A stretch of DNA of 64,000 nt from contig JBBBDQ010000750.1 of the NCBI GenBank assembly GCA_037127315.1, forward strand, positions 4,127,501 to 4,191,500, given 5' to 3'. Shown here piece by piece: positions 41,501-53,735 of the stretch (position 1 is its first letter; each line of letters opens with the position of its first letter). A program made the position numbers and the translations under genes. Below the pieces are notes generated by a model. That model was given only the letters and a program-made list of their open reading frames with translations. It was not told the DNA's origin and did not search any database. The stretch comes from Ascarosepion bandense. Taxonomy: Eukaryota; Mollusca; Cephalopoda; Sepiida; Sepiidae.

Positions 41501-44500
41501 AATGGTAATCTTCTCACCTGAAGCTCGTCACTTCAAGATGGTTCCTCAACCATCTTTCTCGAATCATTTCATCTGTATCAGTGCATCACATGATTCATTA
41601 TGGGGTCTCACTTCCAATGGGACCATCTATGTTCGCAATGCTGTACGCAACTGTTGCCCTGAGGGTGTCAATTGGGTACGTTTAGACTTGGAACAGCTTG
41701 GTAAGTTAATTATTATTTTCTTACAGTTTTTATGTAATTAAGGAGCTTATTGCTATGCTGATGATATCAAATATGTTATGTCAAGCAAAAATCTATTTAG
41801 AATTAGTTTGACAAATTCGAGTGAGAAAAGATTGCTTTAGAATTTGAGTGATTTTTTTGTAAAAATTAATGTAATTCCCAAAACCATAATACAGGCCATC
41901 ATTGACCTACAATCATGATTGTATACAACCTGTCGATCATAAATTGATCTGGTTGTAAGTTGGCTTGCAAATAATTTTGCAATCTTATCTTTTTTTTTCG
42001 ACATTATTGTTATTTTTTTTATGATTTTTAGTTTCTTTGTTTGGTACTATTTGTATCATCTCTCTACACATTGTTTCATTTCTTATTGTTATGCATTTAT
42101 CATCAGCTTGAAGTCAGACACTGTTTGCTACATTAAATTTGGTTTAACATTTGCTAAACACATAAAAAATGCCCGTGCGAAAAACAGAAAACATTTTAGT
42201 CGCAAAACATACCAAAATACATACAAATATAAATATCTTATTAGTTTCTTGGTGGTTTTGTTTTTGTTTTTTAAGAAAAATTTTAAAGACACAAATGGAC
42301 TTGGAGCAAAATGTGTTGTACTGAGGCTGCCTTAACCCTGATCTTGAGGTGTGCAAAGGAATGCTTGCAATGCCAGGACTAAGCTGTGAAACGATGACCT
42401 GTACTGAATTTTAGCCCATCATGATAAATGGGAGTTCTCCCAGGGAGGCCCCATGCCTTGAGCACTTATTGAGATTTAAGATCAACCCAAACCCCCAAAT
42501 GGAACTCATACATACAATCCATTGCTAACAAAGGTAAAAAAATCCCTTAGTTCTAAAATTCACAGCTAAGACCCTCCATGCCACAAACATTGTAGCAAAT
42601 CAACCTCATTCCCTTTGTATTCCATTGGTGGGATGTAAGCTCCACTTAATCAGCTTCTTTCCATGAACTACTGTTTTGTGGAACCAATTCCTAAGAGGAT
42701 GCTTCCCAAATCACTACAATCATAGCTTATTCAAATCTAGGGTTAACCATTATTATCCCCACATAGCTCAATAAACTGTGGTTCTTAATCTGTAATCAGC
42801 TACCTCGAGTGGCTCTTGGGCCTTATATATGGTTGACAATATTATAAAAAATAAAAATAGTAATAATAATAATACATTGACAGTTGAGATTATAGTCATT
42901 GTGATCCCCATGATTTTGTTAATTGCTTCATAGTATCACTATGTCAGAGCAATATACAGTTTTGAATTCAGAGTTGTCATTCTCCTAGACTGGTTGTCAG
43001 TTACCGCTAGAGAGTGCAATCTGCTCTGCTATTTAATCCATAGCTAGGGGAAGAAAAGATGGATTTATACCTTTCCCAAGAGTATCTGTGCAAAATTGAA
43101 TCTAATGAATTCAACTGGAATTTGAACTCAATTCACCAATTTCTTGGTCCGAGTTGTTAACCACCACCTCGACATCCCAAAACTATACTTTTAAATAATT
43201 AAGTCACAAACTACACATGTGGTTTATTAGTAGTATTATTGTCATTACTACTAGCTGAAAACCTACCATGTTGATATGAATTTAAGCTATCTTTTACAGA
43301 AAGCCAAAATGGGGACCCATGGCTCCAATAATTAATCTGGGGTTTAAATTATGTATTCATTAAAACATGCTTTTTTTTAAAATCATTCTACTCCAAACCA
43401 AGTGATAATTTCACTTAGATACAAAGGTTTACAGGTTTTATTCATTTATTTGTTTTCTACAGCTTATCAATCTTCTGCAGATTAATTAAAGCCTGAAAAT
43501 ATTTTTAGATTGTAAGAATTTGTTGGAGAGAATTTTTTTTTTTTTTTTTAATCATCTCACCCCAAGCAAGGCATTCCACTGCCACTATTGCGCATGGGGC
43601 TACATAGGGGAAGGTAAAGAGAAGGAGTGGATAGACATAGGGAATGTCAGGAGAAAGGTGATAGATGAGTAAGGATAGCGAGGATGTGTGTCGGGCAGAT
43701 TTTTTTTTTTTTTTTTTTTAATCATCTCACCCCAAGCAAGGCATTCCACTGCCACTATTGCGCATGGGGCTACATAGGGGAAGGTAAAGAGAAGGAGTGG
43801 ATAGACATAGGGAATGTCAGGAGAAAGGTGATAGATGAGTAAGGATAGCGAGGATGAGTGTCGGGCAGATTTTTTTTTTTTTTTTTTTTTAATCATCTCA
43901 CCCCAAGCAAGGCATTCCACTGCCACTATTGCGCATGGGGCTACATAGGGGAAGGTAAAGAGAAGGAGTGGATAGACATAGGGAATGTCAGGAGAAAGGT
44001 GATAGATGAGTAAGGATAGCGAGGATGAGTGTCGGGCAGATGGGAAGAGTGCTTGATAGAATGGGAGCAGGTTAGTGTGTTAGGAGGTGTCTATTGACCT
44101 TACATTTAAACTCCTGGAGATTGTAGCCGTCGGGGAAGCAATCATTTGGAAGAGAATTCCACAGTCGGGAAGTGCGAGGAAAGAAACTGTTGGAGTAGAA
44201 GTTATGGCTGCATTTTATCGGTTTCACTGTAAAAGGGTGGGATCTAGTTGCTAATCTAGTATCACGTGCAAATTCGTATTTAGGGGGCACCAGTGATCTA
44301 AGTTCATCGGAGCAGAAGCCGTGAAAGTATTTATAGAAGAGACACAGCGAAGCCACGTCTCGCCGGTGGGAGAGAGACTGCAGGCGGTCTGCCAAGTCGG
44401 TATCTATCACATTACAGACCCTCCTCTGAACCTTATCGAGAAGCCCGAGAATAATGATTTACTAAAAGTTCCACTAGTTAACCCACAGCCAGAGAAAGAA

Positions 44501-47500
44501 GAGAATGATTCTTACCTTTCCTAAGGCTATGTGTGCATAAGTGAATATAACAAACCCAACTGGAATTGGAACTCACCTCTCTGATTTCTAATTTTGAGCC
44601 GTTATTCACCTACACATCCAAGCTTACATCACCTGGTATTCCTAAACAGTCATCTGTCTAGGTACTGACTATGTTCAATGTTGTTTAACTTGGGTGATCC
44701 TATAAGAACTGGTGTTTCAATATGATTTGAGCATAAGCCAGGGTTACAGGGTGTGAAAGAGAATGAGAAGACATTAGTGAGTTAAGTGCCATACGTGATA
44801 AACGCTTGGGCGATCATGTCTCGAAAGAGACACAACTGACTGGGCAGATGATTTTCCCGCAGTAGGTTGCCATTACTTTCTGCGGTAGACTGGTTGTCGA
44901 CCAAGGCTATAGAACTCAGTCTGTCCTATTATTTAACCCATACTGGAGGGAAGAGACAGATTAATACCTTTCCTAAGGGTATTTGCGCATAAGTGAATGC
45001 AAGGAATTCAACTGGAATTTGAACTTCTCTCCGATTTCTCGTTCCAAGCCAATATCCATTGCACCACAATGAGGAGATGGAAAGAAAAAAATGAAAAAAA
45101 AGAAGTGAGGAAAAAAATGATAAAAAAACAGTATTCAGGAAGACAGAAGATGGTTAGTGATATTGCATGTAAATTATTGAAGATTTTAGTTGGTCAGGAA
45201 GCAAGAAATCAGAAGAGAGATTCAAAGGCAAAAAATGTAAGAAAATAAACCATTAGAATAGAAAATAGAATAGAAATGGCAGTTGTATATAACTAGTTCA
45301 ACAGTAAAACAGTAAAACCTAATTGCCAATCTAGTAGCACACTAAAATTCATGCAGTCAATACACTAAAGAAAAAAAGCTAATCAAAACAATTAATTATA
45401 TACCCTAGTGATCAAAATAAAGGGTTTGGTTCAAAATTTGGTCCTTACGTATTATCGGGAGGACCTTTGATTTTTACTTTTAACACCAAGGAACTGGAAA
45501 AATCAGGCTTTCATCACCTCAACGTCAACCACAAGTACAACTTTGTGGATTCGAACACCGGGGCTCATACGCAGACAGTGGAACGCCTATGGGGATCGAC
45601 AAAGTGGCGAAACAAGAAGCACTGTGGCACTGCACGTCACCATTTGGAGTCGTATTTGGCCGAATTCATGTGGCGGAAGCATGTTGCCTGTACTGATGTC
45701 TTTGAGTCACTTTTGGAAGCAATTGCGACGTTCTGGCCTCCGGAATTACAAATGTAATGTTATTTTATTGTTTTAACCGTTTCAATAAATAATTTACTTT
45801 AATTTTTGAGTCGTTTTTTTAAAGGTCCTCCCGATAATACGTAAGCACCCAAAATTTTTAGTACCTGAAAAATGCCAGAGTGTACAACACCTGAAATGTG
45901 ATAAGCATGGCAATAAAATGATGACAACAGTCTGAACAGAGTAAATAATATAATTCTATTCTGGTTCATTATATTCATTTACATGCAAATACTCATGTCA
46001 AAAGTATGAATCCACTTCTTCACCTCTCAGCTATGAGTTAATTAGTACAACTTGTTTCTTTTAATAATTATTTTTAAAAATTCTGAGAATCAAAAATATT
46101 GTTTAACTTTAATTAGCATGAAAAAGGTCGACAAACCATAAAAAACAATCTTTTAATTTCTTGCCAAGCGAAGTGAAAATGGCACTAAGATGGTGTTAAA
46201 AGGGAGAGAAAGAGAATGAGAAGATTTTAGTGAAGTGCAGTAAAGAGAAAGGACAATGAAGGAACAGGTTTCAGGCATAAGATGGCGACTGACGTTGCAT
46301 CTAAATATTTGAAGATTGCAGAGGTTAGGGAATCAAGAAATCTGAAAGGAATTCTACACACAAAAAGAAAATAAACTATTTTCAAAGAGATCGTTCCGTA
46401 TAGCAAGTTCAATCGTAAAACAGTGAGACCTAGTTTCCAATCTAGTAGCACACTTCAGTTCATGTAGTTGAAGCGCTAGGGATAAAAGCTCATCAAAACA
46501 TTTTCCACTTGATATGAAAACCCCTTCACTATTATAAAGTATTGGATCACATTTGAATATCTTTGGGGATTTAACCAAATATTTTAAATGCTTATCTTCT
46601 TAGCATAAAATATAGGTCCATTATTTTTTTATTTTTTTTTTTTTTTTTTTAGCAAAAAACGCAAGTGTAAGGCTAAATAAGGATTTTTATGTTAATCAAA
46701 ATCACTGAAAAGTTAATATTTATGGTCCCCAGTTGCCCATTGTTTGTAGTACAAGGGTAAATTAAAGATTAGCTGCTCTTTTGCCATAACATATCGCTAA
46801 GTTTGTCATATTGCCTACTGCTCATGCATGCTTATAGTTGGTCTCATGATTGAATTTGAGCTGGAATTGAGCCAGTTTTCTTGCTGCTGTTACAGAGTAA
46901 ACATGACCGCTTCATTAGCAGTGAGCACCAAGGAGGAACAAAGAGCAGTGATTCGATTATTTATTTATATATAAAAGCTGTGAATTCTCTACCATGTATT
47001 CAACTGTGAAAGCAGAATAACATGAATTATATTTTTATTACTTCAAAACTCCCAAAAAATTAAATTTTGGCATTAAATGACCCATAAGAAGTTGATATGC
47101 TATTAAAAAATCAAATCAAATGATTCTCTTAACACAGTAGAAAACATACACCCACCACCAAACTGACCCTAGGTTTTTTGATAATAAATTAATTTGCTCT
47201 TATATTAAAAGGTAATAAACAAGATTACTTTTCTGGATATTCATTTCACCCTTTTGTCAGATAAAGCAAAACCTCAATTTAAACCTCGTTAATTAACTGC
47301 TTAGCATCGACATTACACAAACACACACATTTTATATATATATATATATAATGTGTGTGTTTGTGTAATACATATATATATGTCAGATTAAATAAATTGC
47401 AAACCTTGTGTCTGCTTATTTTTAATAAAATCCATTCATGCTCACGGATAATCTTTCATGTATTATGAATGGAAGATGTAAGAAATGGGCTGTAACTTTG

Positions 47501-48539
47501 ACAGTTGATTTTATTATTCATTTCTCAATGTTTGCAAGTACTTTCAATCTCCTTCCAAGATCATCTTCAGGGGTGCAAGTTGAGGTAGTTAAAAGTCCTT
47601 GAGAATATCGAGAAATGAATAATAAAATCGATTGTCAAAGTTACAGATCATTTCTTAATCTTTCAATTATAATACACGAAAGATTATCCGTGAGTATTAA
47701 CGGATTTTATTAAAATAGGCAAACTCAATGTTTGTAATTTATTTAATCTGACATGCCTAAAAGAAAGTTTACTTCCTAAACACACACACACACACACACA
47801 CATATATAATTTAACTTTCATGATTTTACTTTATAATTTCATGTTTAAGTTTCAATCTAAACCAAATTAAACTATACATTTAATAAATTAAAAAATGGTA
47901 TCCCAGACTTATATTTTATAACAAACATGAACAATGCAAGAACCAAGAAAAAAATTCAAATTTAGAAACAGTCAGATGATTGCATAGTGAATGAAACTCC
48001 GAGTCATGCTTTAGATGTAGGATAATATGTATATTTATTAATATATACTTCATAGCTCTGTTACATTACATTGAGCACTGTTTTATGAGCACCAGAAAAA
48101 AAAAAATTATATACATGATTTTATTTGTGTGTATATCCATATGTATATTTATTGATATCCATACCTATATATATTTACAAGTACCCTTAAGAAAAATTCT
48201 GGTTGAAAATACAATCATACTATATAAATCGCAATATCAAAAGCATCTTGCTATTAGAGAGACACTATATGTCAGATAATTCTCTCCTACCATCAACCTT
48301 ACATTATTTTACAGTGGAAATGAAATATTGGCAGTTTTATAAAATAGAAAGATGCTCATGCAATTTCCTGTTGTGCACAGCATGTGAGAGCTTTGAAAGA
48401 ATGCTCCTTTTTAAAAACACAAAATAATTTGTTACAGTTGAAACATAAGGAAAACATAAGAAAGATTCAATAAAAAATTAATAAAATCTTCCTTATCAGT
48501 CATTTTTAATGAAACATGCTTAAAAGAAATGTTGCTGCC

Positions 48540-48574
<35 letters not shown>

Positions 48575-51500
48575 CTGATATATCTACAGATGATTGCGTT
48601 CTGTTAAAAAACTTACACAGAATATTAGTTCTATTTTAATCGTCTTAAAGAACCTTTTGCCTTTCATCAAGATTTATCACCAATTTTACTTTTATATATT
48701 TGATCAAATGCTAACGTTATTTTTTTGTTTCCAGGCAATATTTTTTTCACCCACCTTTCATGTGGCAGTGACTGTGTATGGGCTGTGGATAACAATGGAG
48801 ATGTGTACCATAAATTTGGGGTCCTACCACCAACGGATAAACTCTTCACTCCAGTCTGGCTTCAAGTTGACCCAGAACCTTCTGGGATCGTCTTCACTCA
48901 TGTGGTGGCTGGACCTGAGAATTGGATGGTATGTTGCTTTTTATATTAAAGTGATAAAATGAATGATAGAAAATATCCAAATAAAATATCTAAGAAAGAA
49001 TGAAGAAAACCAGTTTGATGTTGAATTTTTTTTTTTTTCCCCAACGTTTTGCTGTCTGTGGCACAATAGGGAACCCATCTAACCATCTGAACACATACAA
49101 AATTAAGTAGACCCCTAAATGAAATAATCCTCCAGGAATTTAAATGCAATGTCAATACTCATCTATTAACCACTTGACTCTAGTTTTTTCCCCACCCCAT
49201 ATATCCTTTCCTTTCTCTGCACCTTTGAAACTGTCATCACACCTGCATTCTCATCCTTCTATTGCTCCTTTCTAACTGGTTCATCTTCCTCTTCACTCTC
49301 TTCTAATTAATCTTTTTACACTTATGTAGCCCCCTGCACATCAGTGGCATTACTGCCTTGCTCGGGGTAATATGATTTAAAAAAAAAAAATAAGGGTTTC
49401 TGTTTTGAAGCCTTATTTAAGGAGTCCTGGTTAGAGTTAGAAAGAGAGAGAATCAGTTATGTTGGTAGCAGCCACTTAGTTGAACTAAGAAGAGTTAAAG
49501 GGACTTATGTGCCACCCCTATTAACAAAGAGAATATTAAGTTCGACCGGGGAATCTCATTGAAATAAACACCAAATTATTTAGAACTGGATTCGTGTCTT
49601 CATTTATTGCTGTAGATTTCATCTTTGGTTTCTTGTAAATGTGAGAGTCTTTTTCAGTCTTTATACACATTGGCATGAGCAAGAAGCAAAACACATGATC
49701 TGTCCAGTGAAAAATCGAGAGTGTCCCCATTGTTTGTTCACATCTGTATAAGCATCCTCAAACACTATCATGAAAGCTGTTCTGACTTGAATAAATATTC
49801 GTGGTTCTAAGTTTTCGTGTAATCCCTTATTTTTCTCGGGGGGAGGGGGAATTATTTGTTTTGTAATTTTAGACTGAAGTTCGTATTTAATTATATTAAA
49901 TGAAAATTTTTTTCCAACTGCTTGAAAAACCCAACTTACCCGAACGCTATGGACTCTTCTTATGTGTTTCCTGCCAGTATTAAACACAAGTCGGCTTAGT
50001 AAAATAAATCAGTGTTGTATAGCATAGAACAGAAGGAGGGTGCGTCGGAGTCTGATCAGCTCTGACGGGGTCAACTCAGTGAGGGTAGTATGATGTTGCA
50101 AGACCCGAAACTGCCCAGTGACCTGAGTAAAGTACATCACTGACGACATCCTCCTGCGCTACAGAATGTGCGTATTTTCGAAGTGTAATTTCTTGTCTTC
50201 AGTAACTTTGTAAATATCTTTTATCAATCCTTTAAAAAACCTTTCTGTGTTGTGTTAAGTTATAAAAATGCTTTCACACTCTTCAAATTTATTTTATGAT
50301 GAATGATGCCATTTCATTTACTGTTCTTACTTAATGTGTATACATTGCTTGTTCATTCAAGAACATTTCCATAATATTTACCATTTTCAATGCCATTAGC
50401 TCTGATATTTATTTCAAGTCCTTGTTTAATTTTGATTTCTTGGAGACAACATACATTAATGTTATAACCATCTATGTCCCAAGCCAATAATTCCTGCTTT
50501 TCTTTTTTTCATAAGTCCTCTAACATAAAATATCTCAAATGGTAATATCTTTGTATGCAGTCAGAGGCATTTACTTCAAAATAAGAAGTTGACAGTATAG
50601 AAATATCAGCAAAACTGTACTAGTATTCAGTCAGTTAAGTGCCATACATGATACACGCTTGGGCGACCATGTCTCGAAAGAGACATGACTGTCTGGGAAG
50701 AAGATTATCCCGAAGTAGGTTGCCATTGCTTTCTGCAGTAGACTGGTTGCTGACCAAGGCTATAGAACCCAATCTGTCCTGTTATTTAACCCATAACTGG
50801 AAGGAATAGATGGATTAATACCTTTTCCAAGGGTATTTGTGCATAAGTGAATGCAATGAATTCAGCTGGAATTCGAACTCGGCTCCCCGATTTTTTGTTC
50901 CGAGCCGATATCCACTGCACCACAATGCACATCTGTACTAGTATTAGTTAGTCATAATAATAAGGAGCATTAAATGCAGTCAGGTTCTCAGTTTTGGATT
51001 ATTCTATGGAGCAGTGGTAAAAAGTCACCTAGTGAGCCAAATACACTGTATAGGAACATCAGCCTGGGACATTAGCTCATATTAGTCATATTGACTCAAA
51101 TGAAAGTTGTCATTTTGTTTAAATAGTAATCATCATGGGAGCTGTTTCAACTTGAATGTGTGATTTCTCATATTCAGCTAATTTGTAACACTTATCAGTA
51201 CTCTCTAAACCTCCCTGTTTGTGAAAACCCACAAAAATGTTGCAAATCTTTCAAGCTCTTAAAAATTGTTTTAGAGTAAATGATGAAATTTTATTGATAG
51301 TTCTTTTAATATCTCTGTTCAATATTCCTAATGTTATTCTTCCATTTCATATTGATGACAAAACTATTTCCATAATATTTATGGTCTGTTTATAAAGCTA
51401 TTAACTTGTGCTGTCTAACTTTGATATTAATATTGTCCTTCTTTGATATTGATTTCTTGGAGACAGCATACGTTAATGTTGTAACTATCTACATCCTGAG

Positions 51501-53692
51501 CCAATAATTCCTGCTTTTCTTTTTTTCACAAGTCCTCTGACATGAAATATTCCAATGATAATATCTTTGTATGCAGTTAGAGGCATTTACTTTAAAAAAG
51601 AAGTTGACAGCTTTTAACTGTTGAAAACCGAGAGATCATTATCTTCTTTGCCAAATTAATAAAAAGTGACCTCGAAACAACAGTAAAAAATTCTAAGAAA
51701 TAATTATTACCATTCATCTGTGCATTGAATACTGTTGCCATATCTGGTTGGGTGCTCTTGCTATTCATCTTGAGGGTCTCAACAAAATCCAATATAATTG
51801 ATCCTGACTTGGCAGCTCACCTTCAGTCACTTTCTCACCGACCTGAAGTGGCTTCCCTCTGTCTTTTCTTCAAGTATTTTTATAGCAACTTTTCTGACGA
51901 GCTTTTTCCCCTGGTTCTTCAACCACATGTATTTACTTGTGCTACTCCATTAACCTCAACGTCCCACCCTTTTATCATTGAAATAGTTAAATGTAACTGC
52001 TTCTTCTACTCTAACAGTTTCTTTTTTCACACTTCTCATTTGTGGCACTCACTATCGTTTGCTTGCTTCCCTGATAGCTACAATCTCCAAAAGTTTAAAT
52101 GCAATATCAATTGCCATCTTTTATCTAATGATTTCCATCCATCTTTTATCTTTTCTTCAATATCCCCTGTACTTTTTTAATTCTTTCTCTGTAACATCAT
52201 GTGCACCAGTAGCATTTCAACCTTGCCTGGGGTGAAATGATTATAAAAAAAACAAAATACAACCTCACTACTTTGAAATGTTGTGGTTAATTTGAAAAAG
52301 TGTTATCAGTTAATAAAATTAAAATAAAATATCCCTGAACAAATGAATGAGATTTAGGCATAGGAAAATGTTAATATATAAATATGGTGATTTGATATAC
52401 ACTACCAGCCATAATTATTAGGCCATCATAGTTTTTTAAAAGAAATGATGTATTTCATACTATCTTCAGTGGATAATTCTAAATGAAAATAGAATGGTTC
52501 TTTTGTTATTATTACTTTGCAAAATTTTACAAAGATGAACTCGTTCGAATCACCCTAAATTTTCTTCATTCTTTCATAGATGAAACTGCAATATAGGTAA
52601 TTATGAAATATTTATAAATTCATTTGATGCACATGTTATAGTGCAGTATTAACAAAAGAACCATTCTATTTTCATTTACAATTATTCACTTGGCAATAAA
52701 TACTAAAAAATAGTATGAAATGCATCATTTTTTTAAAACACTGGGGTGGCCTAATAATTATGGCTGGTAGTGTAGGTAAATAAAAAATAAATAAGAGAAG
52801 GAAAATAAAGTGTATATATCCTAAGAAAATAGTGAATATATATGATTCATAGTATAATTTATGATAATATTATTTATATATTAAGAAAAAAATAGAATTT
52901 AGTTAAAATTTATTAGTGAAATTTTAGAAATGTTTAACCTTTATGTCTGCAAAAAAAAGTGATGTTTCAAAAGGACAGTTATTGCCTTGGTACACTGCTG
53001 TAACAAAAAGAAGAGCCCAATATACAAATTGCAAATTACCAAAATCAAGCAAGTACAACAATTTAAATATCTAAGAAGAGTTTTAACGGAGGATATTGAA
53101 ATCTGGAGGCAAATTGGGATAGTGAATAATGTCTTCTGAAAACTAAGCAAAATATTAAGAAACAAGAAAAGTTTGTTAGAAACAAAGAAAAGAGTACGGA
53201 ACTGTTACATAATATCAGTCTCCTTATAAGGCAGTGAATGCTGGAAAATTTTTTGGATGGGCCAAAATTATTCTGGGCTCTTGTCTTCGACCTTGCTGGT
53301 AATGGTGGGGCTACCAGGAGTTTAAAAGTCCTGATAGTATCCCTCTCAGAGTAAGTCGACCATGCAAAACTGTCCACCATGGCAAGAAGTGATCATCAAA
53401 GGTACTCACATAAACACATACATGCACATGCACACACATATATTTTATACTTAAAATATATATATAGTCATCCGCAGACAGATCTGTTTCACTGTATCAC
53501 AGCTCATTAGTAAGGTTAGACTCCGATTGCTTTTTAACCCAGGATTGAAACCCGACCAAATTGGCATCAGTCGGTGATTCTACTTCTGGGCTATGGGTGC
53601 TCGGTAGAAGAAGGCAGACGTTTTAGCGTATACATTATCATTATACACGCCCAATAGCCAGAGTGCTGTAATTCATTATGGAATGAGCAATG

Positions 53693-53735
<43 letters not shown>

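Noticed and set aside
45440..45849. Bacterial contamination, because of the IS1595-like transposase
   Set aside because: The piece has Merlin-type ends, an 8-bp duplication and lies inside host intron flanked by animal repeats; Merlin is a known animal transposon related to IS1595/IS1016.
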